The notes under the pieces: generated by a model
The model's input: only the letters and a program-made list of their open reading frames with translations
Told to the model about the DNA's origin: nothing
Databases searched by the model: none
DNA from: SIG78 sp036677805
GTDB lineage: Bacteria > Verrucomicrobiota > Lentisphaeria > Victivallales > Victivallaceae
Length of the DNA stretch: 64,000 nucleotides
Direction of reading: 5' to 3'
Assembly: GCA_036677805.1 (NCBI GenBank)
Contig: JAVBVS010000008.1
Coordinates: forward strand, 37,399 to 101,398
Shown: positions 51,736 to 60,857 of the stretch, piece by piece
Layout of the letters: the number at the start of each line of letters is the position of its first letter
Position numbering within the stretch: position 1 is the first letter of the stretch
Position numbers and translations under genes: made by a program

Positions 51736-53883
51736 ATGAGCAAGCAATCAGTGTGCAGGACACTGACGTGGAGTGCGGTTTTGGTGTGGGGGATGACGGG
51801 CATGGCGGCCGCCGCGGAGCCGACGGCGGGCGTCCCGGCTCAGGCCGAACCGGGGTGTGCGATGAAGTATGCCGCGATCTATCCTTTGCGGCCCCGGCTT
51901 TTTCATATTCCGGCCAACGATCCGGTGGTGTTGGTGGAGTATCCTTTTGCGAACGGTCGCAATCCGTCCGATCTGCGTTGCCGGGCGACGATGCGCGCTG
52001 CTGACGGGACCGCGCAGCAGAAATGGTTTACGCTCGACCGAACCGACCGCGCCTGGGTGGACTTGGGCGGACAGCCGGCGGGCGAAGGCGATCTGAAGCT
52101 GGAAATTCTGGCCGCGGCCGAGCCGGACAAGGTGCTTTGCACCAGCGAATACCGTTACCGGATCGTGAATCCGGCCGCGGTCTTTCAGTTTCAGGGCAAG
52201 GAACTCAACTCCATGGTCGGCGAAGTGCTCAACCGGAAATTCACGCCGGGCGATGCCACCGCGGAGTTTGTGAATTTCCGCGAAGGCTGGGTCTATCTTG
52301 CGTTTCGCCATGCCGATCCGGCGGTTTTGAAGAGCCTGAAGCTGGAACTCAATGGCACGCCCTATACGCTGGAGGTCAATGCCAATGCCCGGAGCGCCGA
52401 AACGTTCCGTCGGCTGCCGGCGGGTAAATATGCCCTGAAGCTGACCGGACAGGCGATGGAAGGCGTCTTGATCGTGCGCAATGTGCCGATGCTTTTCAGC
52501 TATCCGCTGGGCGCCAATTCCCGCATCGCGGGCAACCCGGCCTATGATATGGAATACCATCGCCGTTATATCTTTCCCGCCTGCGCGGTGTTTACCGGAG
52601 GCGGTCTGCCGGATTCGGAACGCGCGGCGTTCCGGGATTCGGGCCGGATGGTCTATTGGAACGTGGGCGCATTGATCAGCAAATTCATGGGCGACGACCG
52701 CGACAAACTGCGCGATCATATTCTGTCCGCGAAGCAGTTGCAGGATCCGTTCTACACCGGTTTGACCATTGATGAACTGTTTATGACCGATCATCAGAGC
52801 AAGGCGTTGAAAAATCTGGCCATTCTGCTGCACGATTTGAAGACTCCCGGCAACAATCCGATCAATACCTGGATTGTCGGCGATCCCAAAGGTCGCGGCA
52901 TCTACAGCGAGGCGATCGCGGCCATGATCAACGCCTCCGAAGGCCGCGGCATGATGCTGCTGGAAGTCTACAATGCGCCGCTGCCCGACCGGCAAGCCAC
53001 CGAAGCCAAGCTGAAACGGTCGCTGATCGACATTCCGCTGGCGTTCGATCGCTCCTACCCGCAGGCGACCCAGTATCTGGCGCTGATCCTCGGCAATTTC
53101 GCCCAGGGACCGAACTACCGCATCGACACCAATCCGGCGATGGATTACAAATATTTTCTGGATATGCAGCTGAATCTGATCTCCAACGAATCGTGCTACA
53201 AGCTGCTGCCGGGCATCGGTTATTGGGGCAACTACTATTCGGACGATGAAAACCTGCGCTGGTCGTTTGCCTTGCTGCGTCATTACGCGGTGGAGGGGCG
53301 CAAGGACATGTTGTCCGCGCAATACGGCTACACCTACGATCTGACCTATGTGAAGAACCCCGATTTTATCGAAGGGTTGAAAGACTGGACTGTCCAGGTC
53401 GCGCCCGAGGGCGGCATCGAATGCCGCCGGATCAGGAAATTCGGCAAAGAGGTCCAGATGCGCTGGGCTCAGGAGGACGACTGGAGCGGTTCCGATCTGT
53501 GCGTGATGAAGCGCAGCGCCAAGGCGCCGAACCGGATCGCGCAGACGATCACCGGGCTGACTCCGGGCAAACCATATTCGTTCCAGATTTTCGCCGTCGA
53601 TCTGAAGGCGCAGCAGGCGCAGCCGAAGGTTGATCTGGCGAAGGGCGAAAAACCGGCGGAAGCGCAGTTCCGGGTTGCGCTCGAAGGCGCGGACATTCTG
53701 AAGGCCTACCGCTATGCGACGCCGACCCAGAACAATTGCGAATATATGGTTTTCACGCCCAGGGCCGACACGGTGCAATTGACCGTGAGCGACTGGAATG
53801 ACGACGCCCAGGCGCCGACGCGGGGCATTGGCGATGAAACCGGCTTCAACTTCGTGAAGGTTGCGCCTTATTTCGAAAACTGA
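51736..53883 (+). CDS. Secreted protein of an unrecognised barrel-like enzyme family
   Basis: 715 residues. The signal peptide (about 1-27) ends in AAAAEP, and there is no lipobox. I do not recognise the family, but it is a paralogue of the lipoprotein at 40918-42669. Shared or equivalent blocks are EGWVYLAF, TGLTIDELFMTDH, NTWIVGDPKG, MLLEVYNAP, MDYKYFLDMQLN, GYWGNYYSDDENLRWSFALL and YGYTYDLTYVKNPDF. It has an extra N-terminal beta domain of about 130 residues (SDLRCRATMRAADGT). The conserved acidic residues in TIDEL and LLEVY would fit a retaining hydrolase pair, which is only inference. Single gene with its own promoter and terminator. ATG 51736 follows GGAGGAAG. Confidence 0.72.
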   Translation: MSKQSVCRTLTWSAVLVWGMTGMAAAAEPTAGVPAQAEPGCAMKYAAIYPLRPRLFHIPANDPVVLVEYPFANGRNPSDLRCRATMRAADGTAQQKWFTLDRTDRAWVDLGGQPAGEGDLKLEILAAAEPDKVLCTSEYRYRIVNPAAVFQFQGKELNSMVGEVLNRKFTPGDATAEFVNFREGWVYLAFRHADPAVLKSLKLELNGTPYTLEVNANARSAETFRRLPAGKYALKLTGQAMEGVLIVRNVPMLFSYPLGANSRIAGNPAYDMEYHRRYIFPACAVFTGGGLPDSERAAFRDSGRMVYWNVGALISKFMGDDRDKLRDHILSAKQLQDPFYTGLTIDELFMTDHQSKALKNLAILLHDLKTPGNNPINTWIVGDPKGRGIYSEAIAAMINASEGRGMMLLEVYNAPLPDRQATEAKLKRSLIDIPLAFDRSYPQATQYLALILGNFAQGPNYRIDTNPAMDYKYFLDMQLNLISNESCYKLLPGIGYWGNYYSDDENLRWSFALLRHYAVEGRKDMLSAQYGYTYDLTYVKNPDFIEGLKDWTVQVAPEGGIECRRIRKFGKEVQMRWAQEDDWSGSDLCVMKRSAKAPNRIAQTITGLTPGKPYSFQIFAVDLKAQQAQPKVDLAKGEKPAEAQFRVALEGADILKAYRYATPTQNNCEYMVFTPRADTVQLTVSDWNDDAQAPTRGIGDETGFNFVKVAPYFEN

Positions 53884-53925
53884 GCTTGAGTCGGGGTCCG
53901 CAGGATTTGCGGGCCGCCCTCCATG

Positions 53926-53960
53926 AAAAAGGCCGGATCCGGGTGGACTCGGCCTTTTTT
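53926..53960. terminator. Bidirectional terminator
   Basis: AAAAAGGCCG (53926-53935) pairs with CGGCCTTTTT (53950-53959). T-runs on both sides serve the plus-strand enzyme gene and the minus-strand uvrA/transporter transcript. Confidence 0.85.
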
Positions 53961-53975
53961 GGCGGGATAACGGAT

Positions 53976-54896
53976 TCAGACCAGCAACGTCAGGAGCAGC
54001 GGGGCCGAGACGATCGACAGCAGCGTGGTGACTACGATCGCCTGGCCCGCCAGGTCGAGATCGCCGCCGTAGCGCCGCGCGATCAGCACCGAACTCGACG
54101 ACACCGGCATCAGCGCCACCACCGCCAGCACCCGGAAGCTGTCTTCCGGAATCGGCAGCAGCTTGAGCAGGAAAATGATGATTGCCGGAAGCAGGACCAG
54201 CCGCACCAGCGCCAGATAGAAGACATCGTAAAGATGGTGCGCCAGCCGTCCCGCGCTGTTGTAGATGGCCGCGCCGATGCCGATCAGCACCAGCGGCACC
54301 GCCGCACCGCCGAGATTGGCGCAGACTTTGGCCACGGCTCCGGGCAGCGGGATATGGAAGAGCACCAGCGCGAGCGCGAGCAGCACCGCGTAAAGGTTGA
54401 CCGAGAAGATGCTGCGCACGGTATCGCGCACCGAGGCGCCGCCGAAGGCCGCGACGCCGACGGTCCAGAAGCCGATGGTCGAACCGATGTTCATCACCAG
54501 CAGCATGCCGACGTATTTTTCGCCCCAGAGATTGTCGAGCACGATCAGCGGCAGGAACAGATAGTTGTTGGCGGCGCAGAAATGCTGAAACATCGCGCTG
54601 CGCGTCGGACTTTTGTGGCGCATGAACCGTTTGAAGAACAATCCCAGCAAGCCGCCGAAAAGCATGACCAGAAAGCCGAACACCGGCAGTTGCCACATCT
54701 CCAGCAGTTGCGCGGTATTGAAATTGCGCGTGATCGCCGAAATCGTGAGCAAGGGGAAAAGCACGTCGAGCGTCAGTCTGGAGAGCTGAACGATGCCGTT
54801 GTTGTCGAGATACTTGCGGTGCATCAGCCAGGCGCCGACGCCGAAGACGATAAAGGTTTCCAGAATGGCCAGGAACGTATGGTGCATCACATTCAT
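53976..54896 (-). CDS. AEC-family (auxin efflux carrier-like) transporter
   Basis: 306 residues with about ten membrane helices in two inverted halves. Family features include the N-terminal HTFLAILETFIVFGVGAWLMHRK block, the broken-helix segments with NNYLFLPLIVLDNLWG, and the late VALMPVSSSSVLIARRYGGD. AEC carriers move organic anions such as malonate or amino-acid derivatives; substrate here unknown. The start lies 1 bp beyond the uvrA stop, so it is co-transcribed with uvrA. I see no functional reason for the pairing. Confidence 0.88.
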   Translation of the reverse strand: MNVMHHTFLAILETFIVFGVGAWLMHRKYLDNNGIVQLSRLTLDVLFPLLTISAITRNFNTAQLLEMWQLPVFGFLVMLFGGLLGLFFKRFMRHKSPTRSAMFQHFCAANNYLFLPLIVLDNLWGEKYVGMLLVMNIGSTIGFWTVGVAAFGGASVRDTVRSIFSVNLYAVLLALALVLFHIPLPGAVAKVCANLGGAAVPLVLIGIGAAIYNSAGRLAHHLYDVFYLALVRLVLLPAIIIFLLKLLPIPEDSFRVLAVVALMPVSSSSVLIARRYGGDLDLAGQAIVVTTLLSIVSAPLLLTLLV

Positions 54897-54897
54897 C

Positions 54898-57747
54898 TTA
54901 TTGCAGATAGTCCTTCAGGTATTGTCCGGTGTAGGATTGGCGGCAGCGGGCGACCGCCTCCGGCGTGCCGACGGCGACGATCCGCCCGCCGGCGTCGCCG
55001 CCTTCCGGCCCGATGTCGATCAGGTAATCGGCGGTTTTGATCACGTCGAGATTGTGTTCGATCACCAGCACCGTGTTGCCGAGGTCGCGCAGCCGGGTCA
55101 GCACTTTCAGCAGCTGCTCCACATCGGCCAGGTGCAGTCCGGTGGTGGGTTCGTCGAGGACATAGAGGGTGTGGCCGCGCGGAATCCGCGAGAGCTCCGC
55201 GGCGAGCTTGACCCGCTGCGCTTCTCCGCCCGAAAGCGTGGTCGCCGGCTGGCCGAGCTTGATGTAGCCCAATCCGACCTCCTGCAGCGTCGCCAGCTTG
55301 CGCTGCAACGGACGCACGGCGTCAAAAAATTCCACCGCCTGATTGACCGTCATATCCAGCACGTCGGCGATGCTCTGCTTCTTGTAACGCACGTTCAGCG
55401 TTTCGGTGTTGAAACGGGAGCCGCCGCAGGCGGCGCATTCGACATAGACGTCGGACAGGAACTGCATCTCGATTTTCCGGATGCCGTCGCCCTTGCACTC
55501 TTCGCAGCGCCCGCCCTTGACATTGAAGCTGAAACGGCCGGGACCGTAGCCGCGCACTTTGGCCTCCGGGGTCTGGGAAAAGAGTTTGCGGATCAGATCG
55601 AATGCGCCGATGTAGGTCGCGGCGTTGGAGCGCGGCGTCCGCCCGATCGGGCTCTGGTCGATCACGATGGCCTTGTCGATATGGTCGAGACCCCGGATTT
55701 CACGGTGGGCGCCGGGAGCGAGGTCCATGATTTTCTGCTGCCGGTTCAGCGCGCGCACCAGAATTTCATTGACCAGCGAACTCTTGCCCGAACCGGAAAC
55801 CCCGGTGACGCAGGTGAAGGTGCCGAGCGGAATGGCGACATCGACGTTTTTGAGATTGTTGTGGCTGGCGCCGAGGATTTCGAGCTGCTCGCCGCTGCCG
55901 GGCAAACGCCGGGCGGGCACGGCGATCGCGCGGCGCCCGGAAAGAAACGCTCCGGTCGGCGAATTTTCGACTTGCGCGACTTCATCGGGGGTGCCGGCGG
56001 CCACCAGTTTGCCGCCGTGCCGCCCCGCGCCGGGGCCGAGGTCGAGCACATAATCGGCGGCGCGGATGGTGTCGAGGTCGTGTTCGACCACGATCACGGT
56101 ATTGCCGAGATCGCGCAGTTTCTTCAGCGTGGCCAGCAGCCGGTCATTGTCGCGCTGATGCAGCCCGATGCTCGGCTCGTCGAGAATGTACAGCACGCCG
56201 ACCAGCGCCGAACCGAGCTGGGTCGCCAGGCGGATGCGCTGCGCCTCGCCGCCGGAAAGCGTCCCGGAATTGCGCTCGAGCGAAAGGTAGGACAGCCCCA
56301 CATCGTTCAGGAATTTCAGCCGCGATTGAACCTCGTGCAGCACCTCGCCGGCGATTTTATTCTGTTCTGCGTTCAGCGTCAGGCCGGAGAGAAACCCCAG
56401 CGCATCATGGACGCTCAGCGCATTGAAGCGGTTGATGGCGAGGCCGCCCACGGTGACCGCGAGGCTCACCGGATTGAGCCGCGCGCCGTGGCAGACAGGG
56501 CAGGGCCGGGGGGCGAGATAGGTCCGGAGCCGTTCGCGCACTGCGTCGCTTTCGGTTTCGACCATGCGTCGCCTGAGATTGTCGAGGATGCCTTCAAACG
56601 GCTTGGACCAGTGGAATTTGCGCCCTTTGATGTAGTAATCGAACTCCAGCGGCTCCTTGCCGCTGCCGTAGAGGATGATCTGCCGGAGCTCCTCCGGCAG
56701 GTCGCGGAACGGAGTGGTCAGCATGTCCGGGCAGTTTTTGGCTTCGGCAAGCTTGCGCAGCAGCATGTTATAATAGATGATCAGGTGCTGTGGTCCTTTG
56801 CGCCAGGCCGGAATCGCGCCCTTGCGGATCGAAAGAGTGTCGTCGGGGATCACCAGCTTGGGGTCCATCACCATCTGGACGCCGAGGCCGTTGCATTCGG
56901 GACAGGCGCCGTAAGGACTGTTGAAGGAGAAGTTGCGCGGCAGCAGCTGGCCGAAGCTCACATTGCATTCGACGCAGGCCAGATGTTCGCAGTGACGGCT
57001 TTCCTCCCATTCGCCGGTGGCGGGATTTTCCAGCAGGACGATCACGACGCCGTCGCCGTGCTTGAGCGCGGTTTCCACCGAATCGTTGACCCGGGCGCCG
57101 TCCATGGCGTCGGTGGTCAGGCGGTCCACCACGATGTCGATGTGGTGGCGCAGGGTTTTGCCCAGTACCGGCGGGGTGTCGCTGTCGAGCGAAACGATCT
57201 GGCCGTCGATGCGGGCGCGGAGGAAGCCGTCGGCGCGGATTTTGTCAAGGATGTCGCGGTGTTCGCCCTTGCGTCCGTCGACGACCGGCGCCAGCAGCAT
57301 CAGCCGCCTTCCCGGCTCCAGGGCGAGAATCTGTCCGGTGATCGCCTGAGCGGACTGGCTTTTGAGTTCGCGGCCGCACTCGGGACAGTGCGGAATGCCG
57401 ACATGGGCGTAAAGCAGCCGCAGGTAATCGTAGATTTCGGTCACCGTGGCGACGGTGGAGCGCGGGTTGCTGCCCGCGGAGCGCTGCTCGATGGCAATCG
57501 CCGGCGACAATCCTTCGATGTGATCGACCTTGGGCTTCTGGAGCCGGTCGAGAAATTGCCGGGCGTAGGCCGAAAGGCTCTCGACATAGCGGCGCTGGCC
57601 TTCGGCGTAAAGCGTATCGAAGGCGAGCGAAGACTTGCCGGAACCGGACAACCCGGTGATGACCACCAGTTGGTTGCGCGGGATTTCGACGTCGATGTGT
57701 TTGAGGTTGTGCTGGCTTGCGCCCCGGATGACGATATTGTTGAGCAT
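54898..57747 (-). CDS. uvrA: Excinuclease ABC subunit A
   Basis: 949 residues, full length. The two ABC modules have Walker A GLSGSGKSSLAFDTLYAEGQ (first) and TGVSGSGKSSLVNEIL (second), and signatures LSGGEAQRIRLA and LSGGEAQRVKLAAEL. Zinc sites are visible as CVEC...CPEC and CEEC...CAAC. The UvrB-interaction and DNA-insertion domains lie between. It scans DNA for bulky lesions as a dimer and loads UvrB. A palindrome covers the predicted transcription start, consistent with SOS control. Confidence 0.97.
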   Translation of the reverse strand: MLNNIVIRGASQHNLKHIDVEIPRNQLVVITGLSGSGKSSLAFDTLYAEGQRRYVESLSAYARQFLDRLQKPKVDHIEGLSPAIAIEQRSAGSNPRSTVATVTEIYDYLRLLYAHVGIPHCPECGRELKSQSAQAITGQILALEPGRRLMLLAPVVDGRKGEHRDILDKIRADGFLRARIDGQIVSLDSDTPPVLGKTLRHHIDIVVDRLTTDAMDGARVNDSVETALKHGDGVVIVLLENPATGEWEESRHCEHLACVECNVSFGQLLPRNFSFNSPYGACPECNGLGVQMVMDPKLVIPDDTLSIRKGAIPAWRKGPQHLIIYYNMLLRKLAEAKNCPDMLTTPFRDLPEELRQIILYGSGKEPLEFDYYIKGRKFHWSKPFEGILDNLRRRMVETESDAVRERLRTYLAPRPCPVCHGARLNPVSLAVTVGGLAINRFNALSVHDALGFLSGLTLNAEQNKIAGEVLHEVQSRLKFLNDVGLSYLSLERNSGTLSGGEAQRIRLATQLGSALVGVLYILDEPSIGLHQRDNDRLLATLKKLRDLGNTVIVVEHDLDTIRAADYVLDLGPGAGRHGGKLVAAGTPDEVAQVENSPTGAFLSGRRAIAVPARRLPGSGEQLEILGASHNNLKNVDVAIPLGTFTCVTGVSGSGKSSLVNEILVRALNRQQKIMDLAPGAHREIRGLDHIDKAIVIDQSPIGRTPRSNAATYIGAFDLIRKLFSQTPEAKVRGYGPGRFSFNVKGGRCEECKGDGIRKIEMQFLSDVYVECAACGGSRFNTETLNVRYKKQSIADVLDMTVNQAVEFFDAVRPLQRKLATLQEVGLGYIKLGQPATTLSGGEAQRVKLAAELSRIPRGHTLYVLDEPTTGLHLADVEQLLKVLTRLRDLGNTVLVIEHNLDVIKTADYLIDIGPEGGDAGGRIVAVGTPEAVARCRQSYTGQYLKDYLQ

Positions 57748-57762
57748 AAGCGGACTTCCCGG

Positions 57763-57807
57763 AATGTTTCAGAACATTACTATACCACCGGAATGCTTTT
57801 TCGGCAA
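57763..57807 (-). promoter_or_regulatory. uvrA promoter with candidate SOS-type palindrome
   Basis: On the minus strand TTGCCG (57802-57807), 17 bp, TATAGT (57779-57784). The perfect palindrome AATGTT-N4-AACATT (57763-57778) begins right after the -10 box and covers the expected start point. Confidence 0.65.
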
Positions 57808-57814
57808 TCCGGGG

Positions 57815-57843
57815 TTTGACCTTTTTGAAAAAAGTGCTATTCT
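57815..57843 (+). promoter_or_regulatory. Putative promoter of the DUF3089-like gene
   Basis: TTGACC, 16 bp, TATTCT end about 50 bp before the start codon at 57894. Confidence 0.5.
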
Positions 57844-57893
57844 TTAGACAGTTTTTTTTCATGATTCAAAATTTTGGAAAGAGGTTCGACGGG

Positions 57894-58940
57894 ATGAAAC
57901 ATCATCGGCTGTTCGGAGTGGGGTTGGGGTTGGCATTGCTGCTTTCCGGGTGCGCGGGGCATTCGCCGCAGCCGGAAGCGTGCGGGGACGAGTACGATTA
58001 CGGTCGCGGCGACAACTGGGTGGTGAACAGTGAGGGCCAGGCCGCGGAATTCGATCTGTTTTATCTCTATCCGACGCTGGTGGTGAGCAAGGATCATGCC
58101 TTGATGGATTGGCGGAAGTTTCCGAAACAGGCGGAGAAGGCTCATGGTTTCGTGTCGATGCAGTTGAGGAGCTTCCGGCCGGAGGGCTCCGGAGTGTATG
58201 CGCCCTTCGTTCGCCAGCTGGAGCTTTCGCGCTGCCTGAAATATCTGGAGATGGGTGACTGCGATTGGGATCGTCAGCCCGTGCGGACCGGCATCGACGA
58301 TACCGTTCGGGCTTTCCGTTATTATCTCGAGCATTACAATCATGGCCGCCCCTATATCCTGATCGGACACAGCCAGGGGGCGGTCGATCTGTTCCGGCTG
58401 CTGGCGCATTGCCCGGAAATCACCGGGGAGCGCGGCTTCGTCGCGGCCTATCTGCTCGGGTTGCCCCGGTTGAGCGCGGCGGAAATCGAGCGGGAGCTGG
58501 CGCCGCGCGGCATCAGGACCGCGCGCGGTACGGACGATATCGGCGTGGTCATCGGGTGGAACACCCAGGGTAAAAATACTCCGAAAAGCGTTTTCACCGT
58601 TCCCGGAGCCTACGCGATCAATCCGGTTTCGTGGCGCTGCGACGGCCCGCCCTGCATGGTTGAAGGCGCATTTTATCTCGATCGGAATCTCGCTTTGCAG
58701 CCGGTGGCGGAGGCGTTTACGGTGCAAGTCGATGCCGGGCGCGGCGCACTGGCGGTCTGCTTGCCGGAGCAAAGCGTCTATGACGGGGAAGGACGCATGT
58801 TCGGACCGGGCGTGATGCACGGCAACGATGTGTTCTTTTTCGGAGAATATATCCGGCGGAATATGTCCGAACGGGTGCGGGCGTGGCGTCAGCGTTATGG
58901 CGTCCCGGTACAGGTTCAGGATTCGAACTGCATCCGGTAA
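57894..58940 (+). CDS. DUF3089-like alpha/beta-hydrolase lipoprotein
   Basis: 348 residues. The lipobox LLLSGCAG anchors Cys at about position 20. The mature part has the DUF3089 layout: FDLFYLYPTLV, VYAPFVRQ, then the nucleophile elbow LIGHSQGAVDLFRLL (Ser). Late segments TDDIGVVIGWNTQGKN and MHGNDVFFFGEYIRRNM could carry acid and His. It should be an outer-envelope esterase or lipase-like enzyme; substrate unknown. ATG 57894 has GAGG 9 bases upstream; the ORF upstream to 57816 is not needed. Its 3' end overlaps the ABC exporter gene by 25 bp on the other strand. Confidence 0.82.
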   Translation: MKHHRLFGVGLGLALLLSGCAGHSPQPEACGDEYDYGRGDNWVVNSEGQAAEFDLFYLYPTLVVSKDHALMDWRKFPKQAEKAHGFVSMQLRSFRPEGSGVYAPFVRQLELSRCLKYLEMGDCDWDRQPVRTGIDDTVRAFRYYLEHYNHGRPYILIGHSQGAVDLFRLLAHCPEITGERGFVAAYLLGLPRLSAAEIERELAPRGIRTARGTDDIGVVIGWNTQGKNTPKSVFTVPGAYAINPVSWRCDGPPCMVEGAFYLDRNLALQPVAEAFTVQVDAGRGALAVCLPEQSVYDGEGRMFGPGVMHGNDVFFFGEYIRRNMSERVRAWRQRYGVPVQVQDSNCIR

Positions 58941-60667
58941 TAACGGGCGTAGATGCCGTTCCGCTCCAGCAACTCCTGGTGGGTGCCGGTTTCGACGATG
59001 CGCCCTTCCGCCACGGCGATGATCCGCCGGGCGTGGCGGATGGTCGACAGCCGGTGCGCGATCACCAGCGTGGTGCGTCCGCGGGAAAGTTCGGCCAGCG
59101 CGGTCTGAATGTGGCGTTCGCTTTCATTGTCGAGGGCGCTGGTGGCTTCGTCGAGGATCAGAATCGGCGGATTTTTCAGGAAAACCCGGGCGATGGCGAT
59201 GCGCTGTTTCTGCCCGCCGGAGAGCCGGATGCCGCGTTCGCCGACTTCGGTGTCATAGCCGTCGGGCAGGGTGGCGATGTAGTCGTGGATGTTGGCGCGG
59301 CGCGCGGCGGCGGCGATTTCGGCCTCGGTGGCGTCGGGCTTGCCGTAAATGATGTTGTCGCGGATGGTGCCGGTGAACAGGTGGACATCCTGTTGCACGA
59401 TGCCGATCTTGCCGCGCAGTGATTTGACCTTGTAGTCGCGCACGTCGACGCCGTCGATCCGGATCGCGCCGGACCGGACGTCGTAAAAGCGGGGCAGGAG
59501 CGAGCAGATGGTGCTTTTGCCGCCGCCCGAGGGGCCGACCAGCGCCACCGTTTCGCCGGGAGCGATGCGGAAGTCGATTTCATGCAGCACCTCGCGGTCC
59601 GCTTCATAGCCGAACGCGACATGCTCGTAGCGGACTTCCCCCTGAAGACTGCCGGCGGGGACGGCGTTTTTGCGGTCGGTGATTTCGGGCATGGTGCCGA
59701 GCACCTCGGCGAAGCGGCGGAAGCCGGACCAGCCGCGCTGGAACTGTTCGGTGAAGTTGACCAGCATTTCCACCGGCTGGATGAAAATCCCGATGTAGAG
59801 CGCGTAAATCGCCAGCTCCGTCGGCGTCAGGGCGCCCCGGGCGATGAAAAATCCCCCGGCGGTCAGGACGGCGACATAGAGCAGCCCCTGAAAGAAGGAG
59901 TTGCCGGCGTGGAAGACGCCCATGATCTTGTAGCTGCTGACCTTGGAATCGAGGAAGGCCTGATTGCTGCGGTCGAACTTGCCGCATTCGATTTCTTCAT
60001 TGGCGAAGGACTGGACCACGCGGATGCCGGCGAGCGAATCCTGCACCCGGGCGTTGACCTTGGCGATCTTCTGCCGGTTGTCGGTGAAGATACGGCGCAT
60101 CCGACGGTTCTGGATGAAGCTGAAGAGCACCATCAGCAGCGTGACCGCCAGCAGGAGCAGGGTCATCGGGATGTTGACGGTGAGCAGAATCACGAACGCG
60201 CCGACGATTTTCAGGGTCGAGATCAGCAGGATTTCCGGCCCGTGATGGGCGAGTTCGCTGATGTCGAAGAGGTCGGAAACCAGCTTGGACATCATTTCCC
60301 CGGTATTGTTGCGGTCGAAATAGGAGAAGCCGAGCTTCTGGTAGTGGACGAAAAGGTCCTGACGCATGTCGCTTTCCATGCGGGCGCCCATGATGTGGCC
60401 CCAGGAGGTGATGAAATACTGGCAGCAATAACGCAGCAGATACATCCCGAGCAGCCCGAGGCCGATGAAGCCGATCGCCCTGACGATTTCGGCCGGCGGC
60501 TGCCGGAACAGTCCGCGGTTCAGGATATTGAGCAGCTGGGGGAATGCGAGGTCGACCGCCGAAACCAGCAACGCGCAGAGCATGTCCCACAGGAACAGCG
60601 CGCGGTAGGGCCGGTAGTAGCCGACGAAACGCCGGAGAAGAGACGGATTTTCGTGCTGGAAAGACAT
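58916..60667 (-). CDS. ABC exporter, MsbA/LmrA-type half-transporter
   Basis: 583 residues. An N-terminal six-helix exporter domain (to about 320, with helices at about 25-50, 65-85, 140-160 and 165-185) is fused to a nucleotide-binding domain. Motifs: Walker A GPSGGGKSTI, Q-loop IVQQDVHLF, signature RLSGGQKQRIAIARV, Walker B PILILDEATSALD, H-loop IAHRLST. It works as a homodimer at the inner membrane and may flip lipid or lipid-linked molecules. There is no visible ribosome site before ATG 60667, although the promoter upstream is good. Confidence 0.92.
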   Translation of the reverse strand: MSFQHENPSLLRRFVGYYRPYRALFLWDMLCALLVSAVDLAFPQLLNILNRGLFRQPPAEIVRAIGFIGLGLLGMYLLRYCCQYFITSWGHIMGARMESDMRQDLFVHYQKLGFSYFDRNNTGEMMSKLVSDLFDISELAHHGPEILLISTLKIVGAFVILLTVNIPMTLLLLAVTLLMVLFSFIQNRRMRRIFTDNRQKIAKVNARVQDSLAGIRVVQSFANEEIECGKFDRSNQAFLDSKVSSYKIMGVFHAGNSFFQGLLYVAVLTAGGFFIARGALTPTELAIYALYIGIFIQPVEMLVNFTEQFQRGWSGFRRFAEVLGTMPEITDRKNAVPAGSLQGEVRYEHVAFGYEADREVLHEIDFRIAPGETVALVGPSGGGKSTICSLLPRFYDVRSGAIRIDGVDVRDYKVKSLRGKIGIVQQDVHLFTGTIRDNIIYGKPDATEAEIAAAARRANIHDYIATLPDGYDTEVGERGIRLSGGQKQRIAIARVFLKNPPILILDEATSALDNESERHIQTALAELSRGRTTLVIAHRLSTIRHARRIIAVAEGRIVETGTHQELLERNGIYARYYRMQFES

Positions 60668-60738
60668 GGTGTTGCGGTTCAGAAGGGGCCGCCGCTGTTG
60701 CCGGGTTGCGGTTCATGGGGGCGATATTCAAACTGAGT

Positions 60739-60767
60739 ACCATACCGCCGGAATGCGGAAAAGTCAA
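60739..60767 (-). promoter_or_regulatory. Putative promoter of the ABC exporter gene
   Basis: On the minus strand TTGACT (60762-60767), 17 bp, TATGGT (60739-60744), with a leader of about 65 nt. Confidence 0.6.
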
Positions 60768-60857
60768 GTCAGGTTGCGACGATTGCAGCGATTGAATTTC
60801 GCGATGGCGGGCAAAATCAATCGGCGCGATGGTTTTTGCGTAATGGGGAACCGTTGC

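Noticed and set aside
51748..54696. A 982-codon open frame on the minus strand
   Set aside because: Runs through the promoter-proximal part of one gene and a terminator, and is antisense to a protein with a signal peptide and a close paralogue.
54793..57819. A 1008-codon open frame on the plus strand
   Set aside because: Antisense to uvrA, which is unmistakable.
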